Positions 1 through 9,434 of a stretch of DNA of 64,000 nt are shown in pieces (within the stretch, counting starts at the first letter, position 1; every line of letters begins with the position of its first letter). The stretch is from Humibacter albus DSM 18994 (lineage in GTDB: Bacteria; Actinomycetota; Actinomycetes; Actinomycetales; Microbacteriaceae), in the NCBI RefSeq assembly GCF_000421825.1, contig NZ_ATXT01000001.1, positions 18,468-82,467 of the forward strand. The letters are read 5' to 3'. The notes below the pieces were generated by a model, which did not search any database, was not told the origin of the DNA, and saw only the letters and a program-made list of their open reading frames with translations. The position numbers and the translations under genes were made by a program.

Positions 1-1238
1 GCCTTGCCGAGCTCGGTGACACTCGGATCGGTGGTCAGGGACTTGCCGTTGAGGACCCATTTCGTCTGAGCCTGGTTGAAGTAGCCGGAGATCGGTGCGT
101 AGAGCGGGAGCTCATCGTTGTACAGCTTGAAGGCATCCTGCGCCGCCGTGGACTTGAACGGATACTGCGGGTCGAGCCCGCTCTCCACCGGCAGGTAACC
201 GTTCACCTCGGTGAGCTTCTTGTACTGCGCCGGCTTGTACATCCAGCTCAGGAACGCCTTCGCCGCCGTGGACTCGCTGTCGCTGTTGTTGAAGCCGACC
301 ACGAGGCCGCCGGAGTTCACGTCGCTGGCCTGCACGGGCTGGGCCGGGGTCGGGACGCTGGCCCAGTCGAACTTCGTGATGCTCTCCGCGAAGGAGGACA
401 CCTGCCACACACCCGACCAGTACGCGACGACCTGGCCGCTCTGGAAGAGCGCCGAGGGGTCGGCGCCGCTCGTCCACACCGACTTCGGCATGATGGTGTC
501 GTTGTTCAGGCTGACGAAGTAGTCGACCGCCTTCTGCGTCTTCTTGTCGGTGGAGAACGTTCCGCTCGAGTCGGCGTGCACGTACTTGCCGCCCATCTCG
601 TAGACCATCGCCCGCAGACGCGACGGCGAGGCGTCGAACGTCAGATCGTACTTGGCGCCGGTCGACTCACGAACCTGATCGGCGGCCTTGATGAACTCCT
701 CCCACGTCCAGGTCTTGTCCGGGGAGGTCGGGTACGAGACGCCGGCCTTCTCGAACAGGCTCTTGTTGATGAAGAGGCCGGACGCCGTCACGTCGGACGG
801 GATGGCGAGCACGTCGCCGTCGGACGTCTTGGCGATGAAGTTCTTGTTGATCTTGTTCGACTTCGTATCGACGATCGACGAGAGGTCGATGAGCTTCTTG
901 GTCCAGATCGGGTCGAGCGCCGGAACGCTGGCGATGTCGGGCAGCGCATTCGCCTGCGCGGCGTCCCGAAGCTTCGTGGAATACCCGCTGTACGGGATGT
1001 TCACGATCTTGACCTGCACGCCCGTCTTCTGCTTGTACTCCTTGACGAGCTGGTCGTAGCCCGCCTGCTGGGCGGCGCTCGACGACAGCCAGAGCGTGAG
1101 CTTCTTGTCCGAGTCGGAGGAGCTGGAACCGGACGAGGAGCATCCGGCGAGCACGATCGCCGCGGCGGAAACGGCGGCGACGGCTGCCAGCGCGCGGCGG
1201 AGGCGAGAGGGCCCCGTCGGCGATTTCTTGAGAGTCAT
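1..1238 (-). CDS. Sugar ABC transporter substrate-binding lipoprotein (3' end outside window)
   Basis: This gene runs off the left edge, so only the N-terminal ~412 residues are visible. The start ATG at 1238 follows an AAGGA ribosome site. The N-terminus has a basic region, a hydrophobic stretch and a lipobox ending LAGC, so the mature protein is a membrane-anchored lipoprotein facing outward. The body reads as a family 1 extracellular solute-binding protein: an early LTLWLSS strand, an IPYSGYSTKL stretch, WTWEEFIKAAD, and a late GGLVVGFNNSDSES region. It should capture an oligosaccharide for an importer whose permeases lie to the left. It is divergent from an alpha-mannosidase, so mannose-containing glycans are a reasonable substrate guess, but the substrate is inferred from context only. 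Confidence 0.9.
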   Translation of the reverse strand, partial: MTLKKSPTGPSRLRRALAAVAAVSAAAIVLAGCSSSGSSSSDSDKKLTLWLSSSAAQQAGYDQLVKEYKQKTGVQVKIVNIPYSGYSTKLRDAAQANALPDIASVPALDPIWTKKLIDLSSIVDTKSNKINKNFIAKTSDGDVLAIPSDVTASGLFINKSLFEKAGVSYPTSPDKTWTWEEFIKAADQVRESTGAKYDLTFDASPSRLRAMVYEMGGKYVHADSSGTFSTDKKTQKAVDYFVSLNNDTIMPKSVWTSGADPSALFQSGQVVAYWSGVWQVSSFAESITKFDWASVPTPAQPVQASDVNSGGLVVGFNNSDSESTAAKAFLSWMYKPAQYKKLTEVNGYLPVESGLDPQYPFKSTAAQDAFKLYNDELPLYAPISGYFNQAQTKWVLNGKSLTTDPSVTELGK

Positions 1239-1443
1239 CTTTGATTCCTTCGATGTGGCAGAGCGTGTCCTTGTCGCACAAGGCGGACGACCTGCGGGGG
1301 TGGGTTGCAGATATTCATATCACTGTGAGCGATAAGTAGCAACGCGAGATCACGCGTATTGGTATCGTCGCCCTTTGTGCATCAGGGAAGATAAGCTCTA
1401 TCGACCTGATGTAAAACCCTCGACGCGGAAGGCGGACCCAGGC
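1239..1443. promoter_or_regulatory. Divergent control region, binding-protein gene / alpha-mannosidase
   Basis: About 205 bases separate the divergent starts. The stretch is clearly more A/T-rich than the genes (for example around 1308-1365) and must hold promoters for both directions. The ROK-type regulator encoded downstream is the obvious candidate to bind here. I could not pick out a convincing operator palindrome by eye. Confidence 0.45.
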
Positions 1444-4400
1444 ATGAAACCGGCCGACACGCTCGTCATCGAGCGAGCCCAGCGCATCCTCGACGAACGC
1501 ATCCGTCCGGCGATCAGCGCACGAAAGGTTCCGCTGACGCTTCGGGCGGCCGCGCTGCCGGGCGAGCCGATCGGTGTGGCGGAGGCTCTCGCGCTCGACT
1601 ACTCGCCGTACACCGTCGGCACGCCGTGGGGGCCGGCTTGGTCGACCGTGTGGTTCCACGCTACCTGTCAGGTGCCCGCCGAATGGACCGGCCTGCGGCT
1701 GGAGGCCGTCGTCGATCTCGGCTTCGACAGCACGCTCCCCGGTTTTCAGTGCGAGGGCCTCGCCTACACGCCGCGGGGAGAGCCGATCAAGGCGATCAAC
1801 CCGCGCAACCAGTGGGTTCCGATGACCCGTGCGGCAACCGGCCGTGACGAGATCGAGTTCTTCATCGAAGCAGCGGCGAACCCGAACCTGCTCGATCATC
1901 TGCCGCTCTTTCCGACCTGGCAGGGAGACACGCTCACGGCCACCGACGAAAAGCTGTACACGCTGCGACGCGCCGATCTCACCGTGTTCGACGAGGGATG
2001 CCACGAACTCGCACTCGACGTGCAGGTGCTGCTGGAGCTGCAGGGCGAGCTCGGCGAGGGGCCGCGCCGGGCATCCGTGCTGAGAGCGATCGATGCCGCG
2101 ATGGATGCGATCGACACGCACCGTGTGAGCGAGACGGCGAGTGCCGCCCGGGCTGTGCTCCGGCCGGTGCTGGAACGTCCTGCGTCCGCCAGCGAGCACA
2201 CGCTGTCGGCGATCGGCCACGCGCACATCGACTCGGCGTGGCTCTGGCCGGTGCGCGAGACGGTGCGCAAGGTGGCCCGCACAGCCTCGTCGATGACGCA
2301 ACTGCTCGACGATGAGCCCGGGTTCCTCTACGGCATGTCGAGTGCGCAGCAGTACGCATGGCTCAAGGACAACAGGCCCGAGGTCTACGCGCGCGTGGCC
2401 GAAGCGGTGCGCGAAGGCCGCTTCGTGCCGCTCGGAGGCATGTGGGTCGAGAGCGACGCCGTGCTGCCCAGCGGCGAGTCGATGGTGCGGCAGTTCGCCC
2501 ATGGCCAGTCGTTCTTCCGGAGGGAGTTCGGCATCACCTGCAAGGGCGTCTGGCTGCCCGACAGCTTCGGCTATTCCGGCGCTCTTCCCCAGCTCATCCG
2601 CCGGGCGGGCTTCGAGTGGTTCCTCAGCCAGAAGCTGTCCTGGAACCAGGTGAACGCCTTTCCGCACCACACGTTCTTCTGGGAGGGCATCGACGGCTCG
2701 CGGGTATTCAGCCACTTCCCGCCCATCGACACGTACAACGCCCGGCTCGAAGTCGGCGAGCTGGCGGGGGCCCGCAGGCGTTTCGCGCAGGCGGGGCAGG
2801 CATCCGGCTCGATCGCGGCCGTCGGCTGGGGCGACGGCGGAGGCGGCACCACGCGCGAGATGGTCGGGCGAGCGCGGCGCCTGGCTTCGCTCGAGGGCAG
2901 TCCACGAGTGGTCTGGGAGAAGCCGGACGACTTCTTCGACCGGGCGCGCGCCGAAGTTCCGGATGCCCCGGTCTGGGTCGGCGAGCTCGTGCTGGAGGCT
3001 CATCGCGGCACGCTGACCAGCCAGCACCGCACGAAGCAGGGCAACCGGCGCGGCGAGCAGCTGCTCGTCGAGGCCGAGCTGTGGGCGGCGACGGCGACGG
3101 CCCGCACCGGCACCGAGTATCCGTATGACGAGCTGGATGCCCTGTGGAAGACGCTGCTGCTGCACCAGTTCCATGACATCCTTCCCGGCAGCTCGATCGC
3201 GTGGGTGCACCGTGAGGCGGTCGCCACCTACGCCGCGCTCGCGCAGGGCGCCGAGCGGATCATCGTTCGCGCGCTGAGCGCCTTGGCGGGTGACGGCGAG
3301 ACGCCGCTGGTCGCCAACGGGGCCCCGATCCGCCGTGGCGGCGTGGCGGCGTTCGGCATCGCGGAATCGCCGGCGCACGTGCAGGCGGCACCGGTCGTGG
3401 AGCACGCCGCCGACGGGGTCGTCATCGACAACGGTGTGATCCGTGTGGCGATCTCGGCAAACGGCCTCGTGACCTCCGCCGTCGACATCGCCACGGGCCG
3501 GGATGCCATCGCCGCCGGTCGCCCGGCAGGCCTCCTTCAGTTGCATCAGGACTTTCCGAACACGCGTGACGCGTGGGACCTCGACGAGCATTACCGCCAC
3601 ACCGTCGAGAACCTGACTCAGGCCGAAAGCTGGTCGCTGGCATCCGACGACGACGGGGTTCACGTCACGGTCGAACGACGCTTCTCTCACTCGAGCCTGC
3701 GGCAGGTCATCACGATCGCCCCGGGGTCGAACCGCGTGCACTTCGCGCAGCACACCGACTGGCACGAGCACGAGCGGCTGCTCAAGGTGGCGTTCCCGCT
3801 AGCACTGCACGCCACGCACACCGCCGCGGAGACGCAGTACGGATACGTCACTCGTGTCACGCACGCCAACACCAGCTGGCAGACGGCCCAGTTCGAGCAC
3901 TCGATGCACCGGTACGTGCACACTCAGGAGGCCGGCTACGGTGCGGGCCTGATCGGCGACTCCACCTACGGCTACGACGTGCTGCGCAACTCGGACGACG
4001 AGCACGGCGTCACCACGACCGTGCGGCTCTCGCTGCTGCGCTCGCCCCGCTATCCGGACCCGATGGCCGATCAGGGCGAGCACACGCACGAGTACGCGCT
4101 CGTGGTCGGCTCCGACATCGCCGGCACCACGCGAGCGGCGGTGGACCTGGATGTCCCGCTCCGGTCGTTCAGGGGCGGCGACACGGTCGCTCCCCTGGTG
4201 AGCATCGAGGGCGAGGGCGTGCTCGTGTCGGCCGTCAAACTGGCCGATGATCGTTCCGGCGACCTTGTCGTGCGGCTCTACGAGCCGCACGGTCGGCGCG
4301 CCTGCGCCAGGATTCAGGTCGCGGGGGGATACGGTCCGGCACGTGCGGTCACACTGCTCGAAGACGACACCGACGCCGCGGTCGGCACGTCGCCGAACGC

Positions 4401-4521
4401 CGACGGTGCTGTGACGCTCTCACCGTTCGAAGTGCTCACACTGCGTTATCCGGCAGCCGCCGACCGTGCCCCGAGCCCCGCAGGTCAGGACCGGGGATCG
4501 TCGAAGGAGGCGCTCTCGTGA
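1444..4521 (+). CDS. Alpha-mannosidase, glycoside hydrolase family 38
   Basis: This is a large (1025 residue) retaining alpha-mannosidase that cleaves alpha-linked mannose from glycans, probably in the cytoplasm since no signal peptide is seen. The GH38 catalytic domain carries the zinc-binding HAHIDSAWLW motif near residues 259-268 and the nucleophile motif LPDSFGYS with Asp near residue 373. A further metal-site histidine is likely in LLHQFHDILPGSS. The C-terminal half is the usual GH38 beta-sandwich region. I chose the ATG at 1444; an upstream in-frame TTG at 1375 would add 23 unlikely residues. The stop overlaps the regulator start in GTGA, so the two are translationally coupled. Its position opposite a sugar-binding lipoprotein fits uptake followed by intracellular trimming. 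Confidence 0.93.
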   Translation: MKPADTLVIERAQRILDERIRPAISARKVPLTLRAAALPGEPIGVAEALALDYSPYTVGTPWGPAWSTVWFHATCQVPAEWTGLRLEAVVDLGFDSTLPGFQCEGLAYTPRGEPIKAINPRNQWVPMTRAATGRDEIEFFIEAAANPNLLDHLPLFPTWQGDTLTATDEKLYTLRRADLTVFDEGCHELALDVQVLLELQGELGEGPRRASVLRAIDAAMDAIDTHRVSETASAARAVLRPVLERPASASEHTLSAIGHAHIDSAWLWPVRETVRKVARTASSMTQLLDDEPGFLYGMSSAQQYAWLKDNRPEVYARVAEAVREGRFVPLGGMWVESDAVLPSGESMVRQFAHGQSFFRREFGITCKGVWLPDSFGYSGALPQLIRRAGFEWFLSQKLSWNQVNAFPHHTFFWEGIDGSRVFSHFPPIDTYNARLEVGELAGARRRFAQAGQASGSIAAVGWGDGGGGTTREMVGRARRLASLEGSPRVVWEKPDDFFDRARAEVPDAPVWVGELVLEAHRGTLTSQHRTKQGNRRGEQLLVEAELWAATATARTGTEYPYDELDALWKTLLLHQFHDILPGSSIAWVHREAVATYAALAQGAERIIVRALSALAGDGETPLVANGAPIRRGGVAAFGIAESPAHVQAAPVVEHAADGVVIDNGVIRVAISANGLVTSAVDIATGRDAIAAGRPAGLLQLHQDFPNTRDAWDLDEHYRHTVENLTQAESWSLASDDDGVHVTVERRFSHSSLRQVITIAPGSNRVHFAQHTDWHEHERLLKVAFPLALHATHTAAETQYGYVTRVTHANTSWQTAQFEHSMHRYVHTQEAGYGAGLIGDSTYGYDVLRNSDDEHGVTTTVRLSLLRSPRYPDPMADQGEHTHEYALVVGSDIAGTTRAAVDLDVPLRSFRGGDTVAPLVSIEGEGVLVSAVKLADDRSGDLVVRLYEPHGRRACARIQVAGGYGPARAVTLLEDDTDAAVGTSPNADGAVTLSPFEVLTLRYPAAADRAPSPAGQDRGSSKEALS

Positions 4522-5807
4522 CCACGACAGAGAACCCGGGCGAGAGGAACGGCGCGATGACGTCGAACGAGACGACGGCGACCACGCGCGCGGCGGCGCG
4601 ACGACGGTCGGGCGCGGGCAGGCATCCGGAGTCGGCGCCACCACGCACGGCGACGACGCGCGACGTGACGCTGATCAATCGCACGGCCATCCTCGACCTG
4701 CTCCGATCGGCGGGTCCGCTCTCCCGCCGCGAGATCAGACATCGCACGGGGCTGAGCTCCGCCACGGTCGAACGACTGTGCCAGGCGCTGCTCGAGGAGG
4801 GCGCGCTGGAGAACGGCGGCCTGGACCGCTCATCGACGGGGCGGCCGTCGAACCTGCTCAAGTACGTGGCAGACATCCGCACCGTCGCGGCGATCGACGT
4901 CACGGAGAACAACGCGCGCGGGCGCATCCTCGATCTCGGCGGAACGGTTCTCTACGAGACGTACGAGTCCTTCGACTTCACCGCGTCGAATCCGTCGACT
5001 GCTCGCCTCGACGGGCTGCTCGCGCTGGTCGACCGCATCGCCTCGGACGAGACGGGCGTGAGCGCACCACTCACCGGCATCGGCATCGCGCTTCCCGGCA
5101 TCACCAACGACGGCACCGTCGTGAACGCGATCGAGCTGGACTGGCGCAACGTGCCGGTCGCGCGCATCGTCTCGGAGCGCACGGGTCTTCCGGTGCTCGC
5201 CGAGAACGACGCGAACGCCACGGCGTATTGCGAACTGCTGCACGGTGCGGCGCGCCATGCTGAGAGCGCCGTCGCGCTCGTGCTCGGCACCGGCATCGGC
5301 GCCGGGATCGTGAGCGAGGGACGCATTCACCGCGGCTTCGGATCGGCGGCGGGCGAGGTCGGGTACCTGCTCACCTCCTCCGAGGCGTTCTCACGCTATT
5401 TCACCGATCTGGGTGATGTGGAGGGCACCATCTCCGCCCAGGTGCAGCCGTACCTGCGCACGGACGACGGGCATGTCGACCGCCGCATCGGCCCGGCATT
5501 CCGCGCGATGATGGCGCTCGTGGAGCAGGGCGACGCCGAGGCCGCGAAGGCACGCGACGAGTTCTTCGACAACATCGCCCTCATCTGCGCCGCGGCGACG
5601 GTGGTACTGGCACCGAGCGTGATCGTGCTCGCCGGCGCGTTCGCGCAGTACAGCGAGCTCTCGGCCGAGCAGATCACGCGGCGGCTGGTGGGCCGCATCC
5701 CGTCGGTGCCCTCGATCGTGCCCAGCCGGCTCGGCTTCGACGCCGCGATCACCGGCATAGGCGATCTTGCGATCGAGCGCGCCCGCCACACCACGTACCT
5801 CGCATGA
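4518..5807 (+). CDS. ROK-family transcriptional regulator
   Basis: The GTG start at 4518 overlaps the mannosidase stop and follows a strong GAAGGAGG site. The protein (429 residues) has a disordered Ala/Arg/Thr-rich leader of about 50 residues, then a winged helix-turn-helix (NRTAILDLLRSAG, then SRREIRHRTGLSSATVERL), then a ROK sugar-kinase-like domain with LAENDANATAY and VLGTGIGAGIV. The cysteines of the usual ROK zinc motif are not present in the expected place (GSAAGEVGYL follows directly), as in some ROK repressors. It probably senses a sugar or sugar phosphate and controls this locus, including the divergent promoter upstream of 1444. The regulator role is from family knowledge; the ligand is unknown. 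Confidence 0.9.
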   Translation: MTTTENPGERNGAMTSNETTATTRAAARRRSGAGRHPESAPPRTATTRDVTLINRTAILDLLRSAGPLSRREIRHRTGLSSATVERLCQALLEEGALENGGLDRSSTGRPSNLLKYVADIRTVAAIDVTENNARGRILDLGGTVLYETYESFDFTASNPSTARLDGLLALVDRIASDETGVSAPLTGIGIALPGITNDGTVVNAIELDWRNVPVARIVSERTGLPVLAENDANATAYCELLHGAARHAESAVALVLGTGIGAGIVSEGRIHRGFGSAAGEVGYLLTSSEAFSRYFTDLGDVEGTISAQVQPYLRTDDGHVDRRIGPAFRAMMALVEQGDAEAAKARDEFFDNIALICAAATVVLAPSVIVLAGAFAQYSELSAEQITRRLVGRIPSVPSIVPSRLGFDAAITGIGDLAIERARHTTYLA

Positions 5808-5837
5808 GCACGTACCGCGCATGAACAGGGACATCGC

Positions 5838-6791
5838 GTGAACACTCGCGCCGCTGCCGACCGCCTCGTGGGAGTCGACGTCGGCGGAACGAAGACGCAT
5901 CTGGCCGCGGTGGATGCGCGTGGCGACCGTCGCGACGTCATCCTCCCGTCGTCGCAGTGGCGGCGCGGGCACCTGTTCTCCGACCGGCAGAACCTGCCAC
6001 GTCTGGCCGAGTGGATCGCCGCCCACGCCTCCGTCGATGCTGCGACGGCAGTCGCGATCGGACTGCGCGACTGCGACACCGACGCAGACCTCGAGCGAGC
6101 GCGCCGTGAGCTGGCGCGACGACTCGGCGGGAGCCTCCGCATCGAGAACGACGCAGACCTGCTCGCACCGGCGGCCGGCCACGAGCACGCGATCGCGATG
6201 ATCGTGGGCACTGGTGCCATCGTGAGCGCGCGCGACGCTCACGGTCGTCGCATCACAGCGGACGGCCACGGCTGGCTGTTCGGCGATTGGGGCAGCGGCC
6301 CCGCCCTGGTGCGCGACGCGATCACTCGCGTGCTCATCGCACTGGATGCCTCCCCCTCCGCCGCCGAGGACCCGCTCGTTCCCGAACTCCTGGCCCGCTT
6401 CGGTGCCGACAGTGCCGCTGAACTCTCGGCCGCCGCCACGATCGCCGCCGATCCCGCACACTGGGGGTCCGCGGCGGCCGGCGTCTTCACAGCGGCCGCC
6501 GCGGGGTCGACGCTGGCCGCCGACACCATTTCGGCGGCCGCAGACCGGCTGGCCGCGAGCGTGGCGGCGGTCTCCCGCCGCGGCGGCCTCGGAGACGTGG
6601 TCGTCGCCGCCGGAGGCGTCATCGTGAATCAGCCGGTGCTGTACGAGGCCGTCGCGCGACGGCTTCGCGGCATGCCCCGACCGCTAGAGCTCGAGCTGCT
6701 CGGCGTGGCGCCGGTGGAGGGTGCTCTCGCCTTGGCCGAGGAACAGCAGCAGAACGGCAACGCGCGAGAGCAGTCTCCACAACGGCGGTAG
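5838..6791 (+). CDS. BadF/BadG-type ATPase, N-acetylglucosamine-kinase-like sugar kinase
   Basis: The protein has 317 residues and an ASKHA kinase fold: a phosphate-1 loop VGVDVGGTKTHLAAVD at residues ~11-26, a phosphate-2 region MIVGTGAIVSARD, GWLFGDWGSGPALVRDAI, and an adenosine-site stretch VVVAAGGVIVNQP. This layout matches the BadF/BadG/BcrA/BcrD family, whose bacterial sugar members phosphorylate GlcNAc-type sugars. It starts at GTG 5838, 30 bases after the regulator stop, and is likely in the same operon. It would phosphorylate a sugar released by the mannosidase or imported by the transporter. The exact sugar cannot be read from the sequence. Confidence 0.82.
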   Translation: MNTRAAADRLVGVDVGGTKTHLAAVDARGDRRDVILPSSQWRRGHLFSDRQNLPRLAEWIAAHASVDAATAVAIGLRDCDTDADLERARRELARRLGGSLRIENDADLLAPAAGHEHAIAMIVGTGAIVSARDAHGRRITADGHGWLFGDWGSGPALVRDAITRVLIALDASPSAAEDPLVPELLARFGADSAAELSAAATIAADPAHWGSAAAGVFTAAAAGSTLAADTISAAADRLAASVAAVSRRGGLGDVVVAAGGVIVNQPVLYEAVARRLRGMPRPLELELLGVAPVEGALALAEEQQQNGNAREQSPQRR

Positions 6792-6846
6792 TTCCGGTAA
6801 CGGCGGTAGTCCCGATGGTCGTTCCGCGGCCGGGAGCAGCACCCTG

Positions 6847-7293
6847 TCAGGCGTCGGGCAGCTCCTGGTGAGTGGCGACCGCGAGCCGGTTCCAGACATT
6901 GATCGTGGCCACCGCCATCAGGAGCTGCACGACGGTCTGCTGATCGAACTCGGCCGCCACCGCGTTCCAGACGTCGTCGGGAACCCCGCCGTCACCGATG
7001 CGCGTGACGGCCTCGGTGAACGCGAAGGCCGCTCTCTCCTGGTCCGTGAACAGTTCCGGCGCCTCTCGCCAGGCGGAGAGCACGTCGAGGCGCCGCTGGT
7101 CTTCGCCGCCCTTTCGGGCATCACGAGTGTGCATGTCGAGGCAATAGGCGCAGCCGTTCAGCTGTGAGGCTCGGATCTTGACGAGCTCGTACAGCCCTGC
7201 GTCCAGTCCGCTCTCGCGCACATAGCGTTCCATCGCGAGGACCGCCTGCTGCGCCTTCGGATCAATAGCGTGGATGTCAAGACGCTCAGTCAT
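6847..7293 (-). CDS. AhpD-like carboxymuconolactone decarboxylase family protein
   Basis: This 148-residue protein has the all-helical AhpD/CMD fold with the redox motif GCAYCLDMHTRDARK, where a CxxC followed by His is the peroxidase-type active site. Members usually reduce alkyl hydroperoxides or act in stress responses. Its ATG overlaps the stop of the upstream CMD gene by 8 bases (ATGACTGA), so the two are coupled. The specific substrate is unknown. Confidence 0.88.
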   Translation of the reverse strand: MTERLDIHAIDPKAQQAVLAMERYVRESGLDAGLYELVKIRASQLNGCAYCLDMHTRDARKGGEDQRRLDVLSAWREAPELFTDQERAAFAFTEAVTRIGDGGVPDDVWNAVAAEFDQQTVVQLLMAVATINVWNRLAVATHQELPDA

Positions 7294-7627
7294 GATGTCC
7301 CTTCTTCTCCAATACGTCCAGTGCCAGGGTCGAGTGCGCGTATGCCCCGCCGGCCCGCATCTCTGCGGCCACCCAGATGGCTTCCATGATCTGCTCGTCG
7401 GTCGCGCCTGCGCGGTGCGCGAGCCGCGTGTGACCCTGGATGCAGTACGGGCACTGCGTGGTGTGCGCCACCGCGACCGCGATCAGCTGCTTCGTCTGCT
7501 CGGGCAAAGCCCCGTCCGCGAACACCGAGCGGCTGAACGCTTCGAACGCGTCATGGATGCCCGGTGCGAGATCCTTGCGCCGCTGAGCGATCTCCGGCGA
7601 GGTGGGGTGATAGAGCGAATCAGCCAT
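7286..7627 (-). CDS. Carboxymuconolactone decarboxylase family protein (AhpD-like), first gene of pair
   Basis: This 113-residue protein starts at ATG 7627 behind an AAGGAG ribosome site. It carries HTTQCPYCIQGHTRLA, the CxxCxxxH redox motif of the CMD/AhpD family, followed by the typical GATDEQIMEAIWVAAEMRAGG helix pair. A small CMD gene leading into a longer AhpD-like gene is a recurring actinobacterial arrangement. The likely role is thiol-dependent peroxide or organic hydroperoxide reduction; this is family-based. Confidence 0.88.
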   Translation of the reverse strand: MADSLYHPTSPEIAQRRKDLAPGIHDAFEAFSRSVFADGALPEQTKQLIAVAVAHTTQCPYCIQGHTRLAHRAGATDEQIMEAIWVAAEMRAGGAYAHSTLALDVLEKKGHHD

Positions 7628-7985
7628 ACAGCGTCTCCTTTCGACGTCGAGCAGCGCGCGCGTACGGCACGCCGCGCAGGACCGCCTGTCGACTTCGGCG
7701 GCCGCATGGCTGTTCCGGATGCCGTCCCGGGAGTCGAAAGCCGTGCGGCATCGCCGCAGACCTTCTCGGTCGTCGAGGATCTGCATGTGCACTCGTCACT
7801 GACGCCGCGAGAATCGAGAATGAGCGGTTGCACGGTGCGATCACTGCCGGGCAGAACTGCTGCCCGTGTGCTCAGCGTACCGCGCAGGTCTTGTCCGTAC
7901 GGCCACGCAACGAGTCTGCGTTCCCTCGTGCCGAGGCCCTCTGCCCGATCGCCAGCGGTGGGCTGAGAAGCCGCCCGATCGTCGT
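7628..7985. other. Non-coding stretch between CMD pair and MFS gene
   Basis: About 358 bases show no convincing gene on either strand. A small hairpin (CGGGCAG at 7848-7854, CTGCCCG at 7860-7866) may end transcription from the MFS gene. The part next to 7627 should hold the promoter of the CMD pair. Confidence 0.4.
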
Positions 7986-9434
7986 CTATGGTCTGGTGCC
8001 CCGCGGTCGCGAGGTCGGACTCGTCGTCCGTGTCAGTCCGATGGCGCTCACCGCGGTCAGCGCGCAGAGTGCCGCTGTCATGGCGATACCGGTGCCGTCA
8101 TTGCCGGCCGCCGACGATGGGGCGATCGCATCGACGATCGTGACCAGCGCGGCGAGCCCGACCGCACCACCGATTTGCCGCGAGACATTGAGCAGGCCGG
8201 AGGCGGTGCCCAGTTCGTCGACGGATACTCCCGTCGTCGCGGCCACGGTGATCGGCACGAGTACGACTCCGAGCCCGGCGCCGAGGATCAGCGTCGGGGG
8301 CAAGACCGTGGTGAGGAAGGGTCCTGTGCCGGCAAGGGCGAGCCAGATCAACCCTGCCGCAGCGGTGACTGATCCGTAGACCGGAAGGCCACGGATTCCG
8401 GTACGAACGAGCCGGGGCGCAACAAGCGCGCCGGCTCCGAGCAGAACGCTCATCGGCAGCAGCGCGAGCCCGGCCTGCAACGGGTCGTATTCCATGCCGC
8501 GCTGGAGGTAAAGGGAGAGGTAGTAGAGGGATGCCGTCAACGCGGCCCCGAAGGCGACAAGACTGATGTTGGCTCGTCGAACCGAGCGGATGCCCAGCAA
8601 CCCGAGCCGTAGCAGTGGCGCGGAGCTGCGCTGCTCGACGAGCACGAACACGACGAGTGCCACCACGCCTCCGGTGAGAGAGGCGAGCACAGGAATCGAG
8701 ACCCATCCAAGCCGGGCACCGACGGCGATGCCGTAGACCAGTGCGCCGACGCCGATCGTCACGAGCGCAGCCCCGGCGATGTCGAGCTTCATGTTCGGAC
8801 GAGGAAGCGTCTTGGAGGGAACGAGGGTCGCCAGTGCCGCGACGACGAGAGCGGCTCCGATCGGAACGTTGACGAACATGACCGATCGCCAGCCCAGCCA
8901 TTCGGTCAGCACGCCGCCGAGTACCACCCCTGTCGCTGCTCCGGCGGACGTCATGACCGCCCATACGCCCATGCCCCGTGCTCGGGCCTGCGGGGTGAGG
9001 TTGACCGCCGTGATCAACGTCAGGCTCGAGGGCGCGATGATCGCCGCGCCGATGCCCTGCAGCAGGCGCGCCCCGATCAGCACGCTGCCGCCCGGGGCAA
9101 GGCCCCCGGCCAGGCTTGCCATGGTGAAGACCACGACGCCGATCAGGAACATACGTCGGCGCCCGAACAGATCGCTCGCGCGGGCACCGAAGAGGAGAAG
9201 ACCGCCGAAGGTCACCAAATAACCGGTGATGACCCATTGCATCATTGCGGTGCCCATGCCGAGATCGACGCGGATGGTGGGCAGGGCGATGTTCACGACG
9301 CGCTCGTCGAGGACGATCATGAACTGCGCGAGTGCGGCGGCCGCGGTGATGGCCCAGATCCGCGACGCCGGCTTCAGTAGTGGCGATCGAGGAATGACTG
9401 CGGGGGGCGAGGGGCTCTTCATGGCCGGTCTCAT
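7986..9434 (-). CDS. DHA2-family MFS drug efflux transporter
   Basis: This 482-residue integral membrane protein has about 14 hydrophobic segments, which is typical of EmrB/QacA-type proton-driven multidrug exporters. Visible signatures are LDERVVNIALPTI in helix 1, motif A GARASDLFGRRRMFL, and motif C-like GVVLGGVLTEW in helix 5. Its ATG at 9434 overlaps the stop of the NmrA-like gene in ATGA, which fixes the start and shows coupling. A LysR gene sits directly upstream in the same direction and may control both. The substrate is unknown. Confidence 0.9.
   Translation of the reverse strand: MRPAMKSPSPPAVIPRSPLLKPASRIWAITAAAALAQFMIVLDERVVNIALPTIRVDLGMGTAMMQWVITGYLVTFGGLLLFGARASDLFGRRRMFLIGVVVFTMASLAGGLAPGGSVLIGARLLQGIGAAIIAPSSLTLITAVNLTPQARARGMGVWAVMTSAGAATGVVLGGVLTEWLGWRSVMFVNVPIGAALVVAALATLVPSKTLPRPNMKLDIAGAALVTIGVGALVYGIAVGARLGWVSIPVLASLTGGVVALVVFVLVEQRSSAPLLRLGLLGIRSVRRANISLVAFGAALTASLYYLSLYLQRGMEYDPLQAGLALLPMSVLLGAGALVAPRLVRTGIRGLPVYGSVTAAAGLIWLALAGTGPFLTTVLPPTLILGAGLGVVLVPITVAATTGVSVDELGTASGLLNVSRQIGGAVGLAALVTIVDAIAPSSAAGNDGTGIAMTAALCALTAVSAIGLTRTTSPTSRPRGTRP

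Noticed and set aside
1315..3771. Very long minus-strand open frame opposite the mannosidase
   Set aside because: It mirrors the GC-rich third positions of a well-supported GH38 gene and has no family motif, ribosome site or protein-like composition.
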